From: Clostridium fermenticellae
GTDB taxonomy: Bacteria > Bacillota > Clostridia > Clostridiales > Clostridiaceae
Reading direction: 5' to 3'
NCBI RefSeq assembly: GCF_003600355.1
Contig: NZ_CP032416.1
Span: 1,632,183 to 1,696,182, forward strand
DNA: 64,000 nt
Of this stretch, positions 29,122-37,791 are shown piece by piece. Every line of letters starts with the position of its first letter. Positions within the stretch are counted from its first letter, which is position 1. The notes under the pieces were generated by a model, which saw nothing but the letters and a program-made list of their open reading frames with translations, did not search any database and was not told where the DNA came from. The position numbers were made by a program, and so were the translations under genes.

Positions 29122-30228
29122 CTAGTTTACACCTCCAAGATCGTCCTCTTTTTTTCTAAACAAATCAAGTGGATTCATTGCTATTACAAGAATACCAAAA
29201 ATCATTATTACAGCTCCAATCCAAGCAATTGGTGGCAATGACCATCCAGGCATTCCGCCGTAAATTCCTAAAAGTAACAAGCAGAAAAATGGTCCAAAGA
29301 ATGAATACGTACCATTACAAGCTGTACCAAGACCTGCTCCACACATACTATTTCCTGCATACCATGTCATAAATGTAACAACAGACATAAGTCCACTTAG
29401 CGCAAACCATATCATTGCAGGACCACTTGTAAATGCCTGTGATGCAAGATTAAATGATTTACCTATAGACCCAGCTGCAAGTGCGAAAATTGGAACCATT
29501 ATAAATAAATTTGATAAACCAGAAGTAACCTGACGGATACATATACCAATCTCATAGTCAATCATTGAAGTACCATATCCAGCCACACAACCTTCAAATC
29601 CCCATCCAAGTGCTGCTATGATGGCTATAAGGAATCCTATAAAAGTCTTTGTTGATGCAGTACCTTTAAACCCGGTACTCCCAATTAAAAAACTTGCGAA
29701 TACACATATTAAGATACCAACAGCCATTCTCTTATCAAGTTTCTGATTAAATAAAATTTTACCAAGTATTGCTGCTATAGCAGGACAGAGAGCTGATATA
29801 GGAACAACTATTGATCCAGCCATCTGAATTGCTATAACATAAGCTGTTCCAGCTATTGGTCCGCCTATAAAGGCAGCTAACATCATGATGGCACCAGGTT
29901 TGCTTTTAATGCATCTTAAGAAATCTCCAAACTTGCCCTTAAAAATAGAATATAAAATTGCCCAACCTGCACTACAGACATCATTTATTGCATTTCCTAA
30001 TGCCGCAACTACATATGCTATTACAAATGCTGATAAGCCAGCTTTATTAGCACCATACCAATCAGCCCATATACCTTTTGTCATACCCATGGTCAAAAAT
30101 GCTGTATACATACCATATGTAAGTCCTGAAAATAAAGCGATTGATATACCCTTTTTAAAAAAATTGCTTTTTAATTTTTTCTTTGCCATCAGTGCTTTAG
30201 GGTTTATCGCCGTTGAAACTTCCATCAT
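29122..30228 (-). CDS. DMT-superfamily (EamA-like) transporter, second of a tandem pair
   Basis: 368 aa with ten predicted membrane helices in two repeated halves, typical of 10-TMS drug/metabolite transporters. The halves show FIGGPIAGTAYVIAIQMAGS and LCPAIAAILGKILFNQKL, the EamA-type helix 4/5 pattern. It is strongly similar along its whole length to the neighbour at 30245-31339. Location at the head of the choline operon suggests choline uptake or export of trimethylamine or ethanol, but that is inference. The ATG follows GAAAGGAG, 16 bp after the first transporter. Confidence 0.82.
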   Translation of the reverse strand: MMEVSTAINPKALMAKKKLKSNFFKKGISIALFSGLTYGMYTAFLTMGMTKGIWADWYGANKAGLSAFVIAYVVAALGNAINDVCSAGWAILYSIFKGKFGDFLRCIKSKPGAIMMLAAFIGGPIAGTAYVIAIQMAGSIVVPISALCPAIAAILGKILFNQKLDKRMAVGILICVFASFLIGSTGFKGTASTKTFIGFLIAIIAALGWGFEGCVAGYGTSMIDYEIGICIRQVTSGLSNLFIMVPIFALAAGSIGKSFNLASQAFTSGPAMIWFALSGLMSVVTFMTWYAGNSMCGAGLGTACNGTYSFFGPFFCLLLLGIYGGMPGWSLPPIAWIGAVIMIFGILVIAMNPLDLFRKKEDDLGGVN

Positions 30229-30244
30229 AAAATAAAAACTCCTT

Positions 30245-31339
30245 TCAATTTACCTGTTCTTTTTTATTAAATAAATCCATAGGATTTACTGCTATTATAA
30301 GAATGCCGAACATCATTATTATGGCCCCAAGCCAAACGATTGGAGGTAATGCCCATCCTTTCATTCCACCCATAACACCGAGAACTATCCAACAGCAAAA
30401 CGGTCCCCAGAAAGAATATGTACCATTACATGCCATGCCAAGCGCTGCACCACACATGCTATTACCGTTGTACCAACTCATATATGAAACAAAGGCACAA
30501 AGTCCGCTTAATGCAAACCATATCATTGCAGATCCGCTTGTAAATGCTTGAATTGTCAAGCTAGTTGTAAATTTAATATTGCTGCCAAATATGATACTGA
30601 AAAAAGGTACTAATATAAATAAATTTGAAAGTCCTGATGTTGCTTGGCGAATTGTAATACCTATTTCCGAGTCGATCATCGAAGTACCATAACCGGCCAC
30701 GCAGCCTTCAAATCCCCATCCAAGTGCTGCTATAAAAGCTATGCAGATTCCAAATAAAGCTCCTTTTTGAGCACCACTGCCTATACTGGCACTGCCAATC
30801 ATGAAACTTGATATGACACAAATAGTAATTCCAAGTATCATATGTTTATTTAATTTTTGTTTAAATAATATTCTTCCTAAAATAGCACCAATAGCCGGAC
30901 AAAGAGCAGTAATTGGAATGACAATTGATCCAGCTTTCTGAAGTGCCACTACATAAGCAGTACTTGAAATCGGTCCGCCTATAAGAGCTGCTAACATCAT
31001 GATAAAACCGGGTTTAGTTTTGATGCATCTAAAAAAATCTCCAAGCTTTCCTCTTATCGCTGCATAAATCACTGCCCAAACTGCACTACAAGTATCGTTT
31101 ACGGCACTGCCGAGTGCTCCTAATACATAAGTCACAACCACTGCTGATAATCCAGCTTTACCGCTATACCATGTATTCCAAATTCCCTCTTTCATACCAA
31201 GGGTTAAAAAGGCTGAATAAAATCCATACATAACTCCAGAAAAAAGACCAATGGAAATACCTTTTTTGAGAAAATTAGATTTTAATCTGTTCTTTGCAGT
31301 AACAGTCTCGACATATACAGCATTTGAAATTCCTTCCAT
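30245..31339 (-). CDS. DMT-superfamily (EamA-like) transporter, first of a tandem pair and first gene of the operon
   Basis: 364 aa, ten predicted helices. Segments GGPISSTAYVVALQKAGS and GWGFEGCVAGYGTSMID are nearly identical to those of the second copy, so the pair arose by duplication. This is the promoter-proximal gene of the cut operon, with an untranslated leader of about 130 nt. The ribosome site is AAAGGGG. Substrate unknown; a role in choline import or amine export fits the context. Confidence 0.82.
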   Translation of the reverse strand: MEGISNAVYVETVTAKNRLKSNFLKKGISIGLFSGVMYGFYSAFLTLGMKEGIWNTWYSGKAGLSAVVVTYVLGALGSAVNDTCSAVWAVIYAAIRGKLGDFFRCIKTKPGFIMMLAALIGGPISSTAYVVALQKAGSIVIPITALCPAIGAILGRILFKQKLNKHMILGITICVISSFMIGSASIGSGAQKGALFGICIAFIAALGWGFEGCVAGYGTSMIDSEIGITIRQATSGLSNLFILVPFFSIIFGSNIKFTTSLTIQAFTSGSAMIWFALSGLCAFVSYMSWYNGNSMCGAALGMACNGTYSFWGPFCCWIVLGVMGGMKGWALPPIVWLGAIIMMFGILIIAVNPMDLFNKKEQVN

Positions 31340-31478
31340 AAAATAGAACCCCTTTCACTAATATAATATTTAGTGGATTTTTAACATGATTTTAATGGAA
31401 CTATCTTATGATTGCTATAATTTTGGATATTTTACTTGTAAATTGTTAAACAACCTTTCATATATATCTTTTAATTAG

Positions 31479-31510
31479 ATTATATTCTTTCCCCTATAGG
31501 GGAAAGTCAA
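31479..31510 (-). promoter_or_regulatory. MerR-type promoter of the choline operon
   Basis: On the minus strand TTGACT (31505-31510) and TATAAT (31479-31484) are separated by 20 bp rather than the usual 17. The spacer is filled by the palindrome CTTTCCCCTATAGGGGAAAG. Overlong spacers with a centred palindrome are the signature of promoters activated by MerR-family regulators, and a MerR gene lies just upstream. Transcription should start near 31472 and read into the first transporter. Confidence 0.8.
31487..31506. promoter_or_regulatory. Perfect 20-bp palindromic operator between -35 and -10
   Basis: CTTTCCCCTATAGGGGAAAG is self-complementary over all 20 bp and lies inside the 20-bp promoter spacer region. 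It is the likely binding site of the MerR protein encoded at 31801-32628. Confidence 0.75.
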
Positions 31511-31683
31511 TATTTTTTTAACAAAAATACGTCACAAAACTTCAATTTTATACATATATGACTTAATTAAAGCTATTAAGTAGCATTACAATATATTTAT
31601 AAATACTATTTTGATATATTCCATTAACACTTTCACATTAATTATTGCATTTATTTTAACAATCAATTCTATATTTCTAGATT

Positions 31684-31708
31684 AAACATTCCCCTTAGGG
31701 TAATGTTT
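31684..31708. promoter_or_regulatory. Second candidate MerR operator
   Basis: The inverted repeat AAACATT-CCCCTTAGGGT-AATGTTT resembles the core CCCCTATAGGGG of the main operator. It lies about 180 bp further upstream, between the merR terminator and the operon promoter. I see only weak promoter elements around it, so it may be an auxiliary site or a decayed promoter. Confidence 0.45.
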
Positions 31709-31749
31709 TAAATTAAATTAATATGTCTGTTAAAATTGAATTTTTAAAT

Positions 31750-31799
31750 AAAAAGGTGATAAATAATTATACTTTAAAATAATTATTTATCACCTTTTT
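31750..31799 (-). terminator. Strong hairpin terminator after the MerR gene
   Basis: Perfect 21-bp arms beginning AAAAAGGTGATAAATAATTA and an 8-base loop follow the MerR stop codon directly. The stem ends in a T-run on both strands, so it also insulates the operon promoter. Confidence 0.85.
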
Positions 31800-31800
31800 A

Positions 31801-32628
31801 CTATCTTCTAATTTTTATAATAACTTCTGTTATAAATCTATTAGTATTTTGAGTTGTCCAATAATCTGTTACATACCTTTCATAACATTCTTCAAAACAT
31901 TTATATCCATGATTTTCGACCCAATTTTCTATTTTTTTATAAGTCTCGCCAATATTTTCGTGTTTGCCTATATGATAACAACATGCTGCGAGCCAACCAC
32001 CGTACTCTATACTTTGTTCATCCTTGCATTTTAATATCGTCTGCTGCATTATTTTCATACTATTACATTTTCCATTCATCTTGTCTTTATACGATGGAAA
32101 ATTTATTATTACAGGACCTGTTATTGCATTGTTTACACTATCTATATAATTACAAAATTCTATATTTATTATAGAATCCATATAATCATATTTAAATTCC
32201 TGATTTAAAAATATAAGTTTTCTACTATCTATATATTTTACAGATACGTCAATTACATTATTTGCAAGTACCATTTCTGCTTCATCTATAAGTTGCCTCC
32301 AATCCTTAATTGATCTAATTTTTAAATTTATTTCTTTATCTATATCTTCTAATTCATCAATTTTTTTTCTAAAACGCCTGTCAACATATTCATAACTGGC
32401 CCTTCCTCCTAGAAACTCACGCATTTCATCTAATTTAAAACCACTCTGTTTATAATACCTTATTACTGGCACTGTTAATAAATTTTTTTTACTGTAATAT
32501 CTATATCCATTTTCATCGCATACTTTATCAGGTGATAATATTTTCATTCTATCATAGTATCTCAATGCTTTTTTAGTTATTTTACATATTTCTTCAACTT
32601 TCCCTATAGAATAAAACTCATCAGCCAT
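31801..32628 (-). CDS. MerR-family transcriptional regulator with GyrI-like effector domain
   Basis: 275 aa. The N-terminal winged helix is clear (YSIGKVEEICKITKKALRYY, then YYSKKNLLTVPVIRYYKQSG), followed by the dimerisation coiled coil (about 80-115). The C-terminal 150 residues resemble the GyrI/AraC effector-binding fold, ending ITEVIIKI. Such regulators sense small amphipathic or amine ligands and twist overlong promoters into an active form. Given the promoter it faces, choline or a breakdown product is a reasonable ligand. It is transcribed in the same direction as the operon, and a terminator separates them. The ATG follows AGGAGG. Confidence 0.88.
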   Translation of the reverse strand: MADEFYSIGKVEEICKITKKALRYYDRMKILSPDKVCDENGYRYYSKKNLLTVPVIRYYKQSGFKLDEMREFLGGRASYEYVDRRFRKKIDELEDIDKEINLKIRSIKDWRQLIDEAEMVLANNVIDVSVKYIDSRKLIFLNQEFKYDYMDSIINIEFCNYIDSVNNAITGPVIINFPSYKDKMNGKCNSMKIMQQTILKCKDEQSIEYGGWLAACCYHIGKHENIGETYKKIENWVENHGYKCFEECYERYVTDYWTTQNTNRFITEVIIKIRR

Positions 32629-32713
32629 ATTTTTCCTCCTAATTACATATTTAATTTAATATAATTAAAATTATAGTATATTTCAGAAATATTCTCAATA
32701 TTTTTTGCATCAC

Positions 32714-32739
32714 AAAAAACCACTCATTATTGAGTGGTT
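32714..32739 (-). terminator. Terminator after the alcohol dehydrogenase gene
   Basis: On the minus strand AACCACTCA-ATAA-TGAGTGGTT is followed by TTTTTTG, a standard intrinsic terminator. Confidence 0.85.
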
Positions 32740-32749
32740 AATATACGTC

Positions 32750-33892
32750 TTATTCTAAAACTCTATTTAGAATATTTGTCAAATCTACTGCCGATGCTTC
32801 TCTAGGGTTAGCCGTTGTACATACGTCCTTAGAAGCTGCTTTTATAATTTCATCCTTATACTTTATGGCAAGTTCCATATCTGCACCTTGCTCTTTAAAT
32901 GTCTTGGGGATCTTAAGTTCCTCTTTAAGTGCTACTATGCTTCTGATTAAATTATTAACACCTATAATTACATTCGGAGCGTGTAATTTTAATAATTTGG
33001 CAAGTCTTTGGTATTTTTTAGCTGCTATACTATACTCAGAACTAAAATTAGTACCACTTAAATTGGCATTATATTCAACTACATATGGAAGTATTATAGC
33101 ATTACTTCTGCCATGCGAAATATGTAATTTTCCGCCTATAGCATGTGCCAAACTATGACAAATTCCAAGTCCAGCTGCATTAAATGCCATACCAGCAAGA
33201 CATGATGCATTATGAAGTTTTTCTCTTGCTAATATATTATTACCATCTTCGTAAGCTTGCGGTAAAAATCTAAATGCTAAAGTAAAAGCTTTCTCTGCAA
33301 GAGCATCTGAAAAATCAGTTGCATTTTTTGACACATAAGCCTCCATTGCGTGTGTGATAACATCCATTCCTGTATCAGCAGTAATAGCCTTAGGAACAGA
33401 CTTTACCAATTCGGGATCAAGAATAGCTACTGTTGGAAGAAGTGATTTATTTGTAAGTGCATATTTTAAAGATTCCTGTTTATTCGTAATTACTGCATAT
33501 TCTGTTACTTCTGAACCTGTTCCGCTTGTGGTAGGTATAGCATAAAAATCCTTTATTACAGTTGATGTTCCTTTAACCTTTTTTGCATATTCTCTTATTG
33601 CTTTGGCTCCATCAATTGAAGAACCCCCGCCAAGAGCTATTATGACTTCAGCGTTACAAACCTGAAGTTTTTGAATACCATTTGCAATAATTTCCACAGA
33701 TGGATCAGGTACAATATCACTATAAATAGCTGTATCACAACCATCAAGTTTTTCCTGCACTTTTGCAGCCATACCTGAAGTTTCCATGAACTTGTCACAT
33801 ACAATTAATACTCTTTTATTCTTTATTTCGCTTAATTTGTTTAAAGCGCCTTCTCCAAAACAAATTTTTGTATTAATACTAAATTCCTTCAT
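32750..33892 (-). CDS. Iron-containing (group III) alcohol dehydrogenase, probably ethanol-forming
   Basis: 380 aa. It has the nucleotide-binding [12 protein letters not shown] motif, the [15 protein letters not shown] segment and metal ligands in [16 protein letters not shown], as in Fe-ADH proteins such as EutG, PduQ and CutO. In this setting it would reduce acetaldehyde to ethanol and reoxidise the NADH made by the acylating dehydrogenase. There is no obvious N-terminal encapsulation extension. It has its own leader and terminator, so it is a separate transcription unit from the operon. The ATG follows GAGGAG. Confidence 0.88.
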   Translation of the reverse strand: MKEFSINTKICFGEGALNKLSEIKNKRVLIVCDKFMETSGMAAKVQEKLDGCDTAIYSDIVPDPSVEIIANGIQKLQVCNAEVIIALGGGSSIDGAKAIREYAKKVKGTSTVIKDFYAIPTTSGTGSEVTEYAVITNKQESLKYALTNKSLLPTVAILDPELVKSVPKAITADTGMDVITHAMEAYVSKNATDFSDALAEKAFTLAFRFLPQAYEDGNNILAREKLHNASCLAGMAFNAAGLGICHSLAHAIGGKLHISHGRSNAIILPYVVEYNANLSGTNFSSEYSIAAKKYQRLAKLLKLHAPNVIIGVNNLIRSIVALKEELKIPKTFKEQGADMELAIKYKDEIIKAASKDVCTTANPREASAVDLTNILNRVLE

Positions 33893-34283
33893 ATACCTAA
33901 TCTCCTCACAAAAAGTTTAAGATATGAATGAATTAGTCGTTCTCAAATTTAAAAATAAAGTCAATCCAAAATTCAACAATCAAAGTAAGTTATTAGAAAT
34001 CATATTGTATATATTATATCAATATTCGATCATTAATACAATCCTTTTCAATATTAAATTTAAATATTATTAATAGATAAATCATTATCTTTCCAAATTG
34101 ATATCACACATATTTCATCTGAATAAGAATATTTCAAATTCTACAATAATTGATTGTTAGATTTTTAATATAAAATTCTATACTTCTTTATTAATATAGT
34201 GTCATTATAAAATAATCATCATAAAATAAATCAAGGAAAGCACTAAAATTTTGCTAGCTACACTCAAGGAGGTAAAATGATTC
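33893..34283. other. Divergent intergenic region, alcohol dehydrogenase / collagen-like gene
   Basis: About 390 bp of very AT-rich sequence with no convincing reading frame, RNA gene or repeat. It must hold the promoters of both flanking genes. A CATAAAATA at 34220-34228 could be the -10 of a sporulation sigma-E/K promoter for the collagen-like gene, but the -35 is not convincing. Confidence 0.5.
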
Positions 34284-35807
34284 ATGAGAAATTATAAAAA
34301 GTTACCTAATGAAAATTCTAATGATAAAATATATGATAAATATGAAAATAAGACAGCTTATGGTATGAATTCAAGTGATGACAACTATGATGATGTAAAT
34401 AGTAATGATTGGAATTTCAATGACAACTATGATGATGTAAACTATAATGATTACACAGATCGTTCAGATTGCCCTAACGATTATGATGAAACTTGTAAAT
34501 ACGATACTAAAGTTGAGTCTGATGAAAACTCAGATGATATATCTTCCGATGATGATTTAATTGAAGATATAGATTATACAGAAGATACTTCAAACGTTGA
34601 TGACTCTATAAGTCATGACTACGATGAAGATGACTATACTGATCCCAAAAGATGTGATGATATTACAGATTGTAACAATGAAGATTATGACTGTAAATCA
34701 GACGGGGATTGGTTTAACGAACAAGATTATGATGATGACTGTCATAAAAACGATTTTTGCAATCACCACAAGAAGCACCGTAAATGCAAAGTAAAAATAG
34801 TTTGCTGTGAAGGTCCTAAAGGGCCTAAAGGATGTCAAGGTGACCCTGGTGCAACTGGTCCTAGAGGGCCAATGGGTCCAATGGGTCCTAGAGGCCCTAG
34901 AGGAAGCAAAGGTGATCCTGGCTCAACTGGTGCTAGAGGACCAATAGGTCCAATGGGTCCTAGGGGCCCTAGAGGATCTAAAGGTGATTGCGGTTGTCAA
35001 GGTTCTTGCGGTTGTCCTGGTCCCAGAGGTCCTAGGGGACCTAGAGGATGTCAAGGTGACCCTGGTGCAGCTGGTCCTAGAGGTCCAATAGGTCCTAGAG
35101 GACCTAGAGGAGCTAAAGGTGATCCTGGCTCAACTGGTGCTAGGGGTCCTAGAGGTCTTAAAGGTGATTGCGGTTGTCAAGGTTCTTGCGGTTGTCCTGG
35201 TCCTAGAGGCCCTAGGGGCCACAGAGGATGTCAAGGTGACCCTGGTGCAACTGGTCCTAGAGGGCCAATGGGTCCTAGAGGCCCTAGAGGAGCTAAAGGT
35301 GATCCTGGTTCAGCCGGTCCATCAAGCGAATGTAAATGTGTAAGTCAAATGAGAAATATTTTAGAGCAAATTATGTGCCTATTCCCTAATGCGATAATCG
35401 ATGTAGCTTATGAAAATGGTGGTCATGTATCCGGAGTACCATGTGGTTTAACACCTAATGGAAGAAACAGTGGCGTATTATTACTTTCAAATTGTGGAAA
35501 AATCACTAACAGAATAAATATCTGCAGAATAGCATATATAACTGTTAGAAACAAATGCCTTATAGATTGTGATGGAAGATTAAAAATTTGCTTCTTGCCA
35601 GTCCCTGATGAAATTCCTCAAGGAGGAGAAGCAGATTGTGAAAGAGCTGTAAGAAAAACTTTAAAATCACTTATCGGATGCAAAGTCAATGTAGTAGTTG
35701 GTGGAACAAACACCGGTTACCAGAGAGTTAGAGCTACCGCTTACGGGGTTGCATTACTTTCCAATAATATAATAGTTTCAACTTGTCATATAGAAGATAT
35801 AAAATAG
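34284..35807 (+). CDS. Collagen-like, cysteine-containing surface protein (spore-coat/exosporium type)
   Basis: 507 aa in three parts. Residues 1-176 are extremely Asp/Asn/Tyr-rich with acidic repeats and a His/Lys/Cys patch before the collagen region. Residues 177-346 are Gly-X-Y repeats dominated by [13 protein letters not shown] and GAKGDPG, interrupted twice by the Cys block [15 protein letters not shown]. Residues 347-507 form a Cys-rich globular domain, probably the trimerising head. The layout resembles exosporium filament proteins such as BclA. The DNA of the repeats is itself tandemly repetitive. The ATG lies 11 bp from AAGGAGG. There is no classical signal peptide, as expected for a protein assembled inside the mother cell. 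Confidence 0.85.
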   Translation: MRNYKKLPNENSNDKIYDKYENKTAYGMNSSDDNYDDVNSNDWNFNDNYDDVNYNDYTDRSDCPNDYDETCKYDTKVESDENSDDISSDDDLIEDIDYTEDTSNVDDSISHDYDEDDYTDPKRCDDITDCNNEDYDCKSDGDWFNEQDYDDDCHKNDFCNHHKKHRKCKVKIVCCEGPKGPKGCQGDPGATGPRGPMGPMGPRGPRGSKGDPGSTGARGPIGPMGPRGPRGSKGDCGCQGSCGCPGPRGPRGPRGCQGDPGAAGPRGPIGPRGPRGAKGDPGSTGARGPRGLKGDCGCQGSCGCPGPRGPRGHRGCQGDPGATGPRGPMGPRGPRGAKGDPGSAGPSSECKCVSQMRNILEQIMCLFPNAIIDVAYENGGHVSGVPCGLTPNGRNSGVLLLSNCGKITNRINICRIAYITVRNKCLIDCDGRLKICFLPVPDEIPQGGEADCERAVRKTLKSLIGCKVNVVVGGTNTGYQRVRATAYGVALLSNNIIVSTCHIEDIK

Positions 35808-35823
35808 AAAAATTTTGATTATG

Positions 35824-35846
35824 GGGCTTTCTTTTTAAGAAAGCCC
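35824..35846 (+). terminator. Terminator after the collagen-like gene
   Basis: GGGCTTTCTT-TTT-AAGAAAGCCC hairpin 16 bp after the stop codon. T-rich sequence follows only weakly, but the stem is strong. Confidence 0.7.
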
Positions 35847-35892
35847 TATAAAAATCACTTTATTATTATATAATTTAAAATAGTTTCTTTAA

Positions 35893-37689
35893 TTAATCAT
35901 TCATATATGTTTCAAGCATATCAAGCAATTCATCAAATCTCTTTATTGTATCCTCCAAAGGCTTAGGTGTAGTCATATCAACTCCTGCTTTTCTAAGAAC
36001 ATTTATAGGATAATCACTAGAGCCACTTTTTAGAAATCCCTTATAGGCCTCTACTGCCTTTTCTCCATCTTTAAGTATTGCATTTGCAAAGGAATGTGCT
36101 GCTGCATACCCTGTAGCATACTGATATACATAGAAATCCCAATAGAAATGTGGGATTCTTGACCATTCCATATCTATCTCTTTATCCACAATCATATCCT
36201 CTCCAAAATATTTCTCATTTAATTTTCTCCAAATACTACATAAATCATCTCCTGTGAGTGGTATACCGCTTTCTACCTTTTCATGAGTTATTTTTTCGAA
36301 TTCAGCAAACATTACCTGCCTGAACACAGTAGTTCTGATCTGTTCAAGTTCTTGATTTATAAGATAAAGTTTTTTATTCTTATCATTTTCATTATTAATT
36401 AAATATCTCATTAAAAGACTTTCATTAGTAGTTGAAGCAACTTCAGCACAAAAAAGAGAGTAGTTCGAATATATATAAGGCTGATTCTTTCTTGAATAAT
36501 AAGAGTGTATAGAGTGTCCCATTTCATGTGCCAATGTTGATACATCTGTAAGACTGTAATTATAATTTAAAAGCACATAAGGCATGGTATCATAATCACC
36601 TGTGGAATAGGCTCCTCCTATTTTATTCTTATTCGGATATATATCAATCCATCCTTCATTTATTCCTTCACTGAATATATCTATATATTCTTTTCCAAGA
36701 GGAGTAAGAGCCCTTTTCACTATTTTCACCGCATCATTAAATTCTATATGATCTTTTGCGATATCTATTATAGATACATATAAATCATACATATGCATTT
36801 CTCTAAGCCCCAGAAGTTTCTTTTTAATCCGTATATATCTATGCAGTGATTTTAAATTATTATTTACAGCATCAACCGTATTATTATAAACATCAATAGG
36901 TATATCATTTGGTTTTAAAGAACATTCCATAGAATTTTCATACTTTCTCGTCTTTGACATAAAAACAAAGTTCTTTATATTTGAAGTAAGTGATGCCGAC
37001 AAAGTATTTTTATACTTCTTATAGGTATTAAATAAAGCCTTGAATGCTTCTTCTCGTACTCTTCTATCTTTTGATTTTATAAACTCCAAATAATTTACAT
37101 CTGTAAGTTCAACGTCTTTACCATTTTCATCTTTTATGTTTGGGAAAGTCATATCAGCATTTAATAACATGTTATAAATTTTTTCAGGAGCATTCAAGCA
37201 GTCCGACACAGAAGCTATAAGTTTTTCCTGCTCTGCACTTAAAGTGTGAGGCTTCCTTTTTAATATTTTGTAGAGTAAAAATTTATACACATTTAATTCT
37301 TTAACATCCTCTATAAATTTTTTTATACTTCCATCTTTTAAACTTAATATTTCAGGGATAAAAAATGCTTCTATGCTTTCTACCTCAGCACTATATTCAT
37401 ATATCCTATCTTTTAAAACCTGGAAATCAGGATTGGCAGTATCTTCATCATTTTTCATATGTGCAAAAATCATTAACTTACCTAACAATCTTGAAACTTC
37501 TTCTTGTTTTTGCAAACACTCTAAAAGTACTTTTCCATCCGACAATTTACCAGTATACTCACTTAATTTTGGTGCCTCAATCTTCAGTTTTTCAAAATCC
37601 TCTTTCCACGCCTCAACATCTTTATAAATCTTTTCAATATTCCATTTATATTCTTTAGGTATCTCTTCTCTTCTTTTTATCTGTCCCAT
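35893..37689 (-). CDS. pepF: Oligoendopeptidase F (M3B metallopeptidase)
   Basis: 598 aa, the standard PepF length. The zinc site is LAHEMGHSIHSYYS (HExxH) with the downstream glutamate in NYSLFCAEVASTTNE. The N-terminal helical region (REEIPKEYKWNIEKIYKD) is also typical. It degrades peptides of about 7-17 residues in the cytoplasm. The ATG follows GAGGTAAAA. It is convergent with the collagen-like gene and downstream of an ABC-F gene, with about 100 bp between. Confidence 0.94.
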   Translation of the reverse strand: MGQIKRREEIPKEYKWNIEKIYKDVEAWKEDFEKLKIEAPKLSEYTGKLSDGKVLLECLQKQEEVSRLLGKLMIFAHMKNDEDTANPDFQVLKDRIYEYSAEVESIEAFFIPEILSLKDGSIKKFIEDVKELNVYKFLLYKILKRKPHTLSAEQEKLIASVSDCLNAPEKIYNMLLNADMTFPNIKDENGKDVELTDVNYLEFIKSKDRRVREEAFKALFNTYKKYKNTLSASLTSNIKNFVFMSKTRKYENSMECSLKPNDIPIDVYNNTVDAVNNNLKSLHRYIRIKKKLLGLREMHMYDLYVSIIDIAKDHIEFNDAVKIVKRALTPLGKEYIDIFSEGINEGWIDIYPNKNKIGGAYSTGDYDTMPYVLLNYNYSLTDVSTLAHEMGHSIHSYYSRKNQPYIYSNYSLFCAEVASTTNESLLMRYLINNENDKNKKLYLINQELEQIRTTVFRQVMFAEFEKITHEKVESGIPLTGDDLCSIWRKLNEKYFGEDMIVDKEIDMEWSRIPHFYWDFYVYQYATGYAAAHSFANAILKDGEKAVEAYKGFLKSGSSDYPINVLRKAGVDMTTPKPLEDTIKRFDELLDMLETYMND

Positions 37690-37791
37690 AAAAAATTTTA
37701 CCTCTTTTCTACGTTTTTAAGAATCTAAGATTAATTTTCCCATAATCGACCTTAATTATAAAGTCTTTTATTATATACTTCTATCTAAAAT

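Noticed and set aside
34220-34228. Sporulation sigma-E/K promoter for the collagen-like gene
   Set aside because: Only the -10-like CATAAAATA is seen; the -35 is not convincing in such AT-rich sequence, so it is mentioned only in the gap description.
34810-35325. Regularly repeated DNA suggesting a CRISPR array or tandem satellite
   Set aside because: The repeats are in frame and encode Gly-X-Y collagen triplets; unit lengths vary and there are no spacers.
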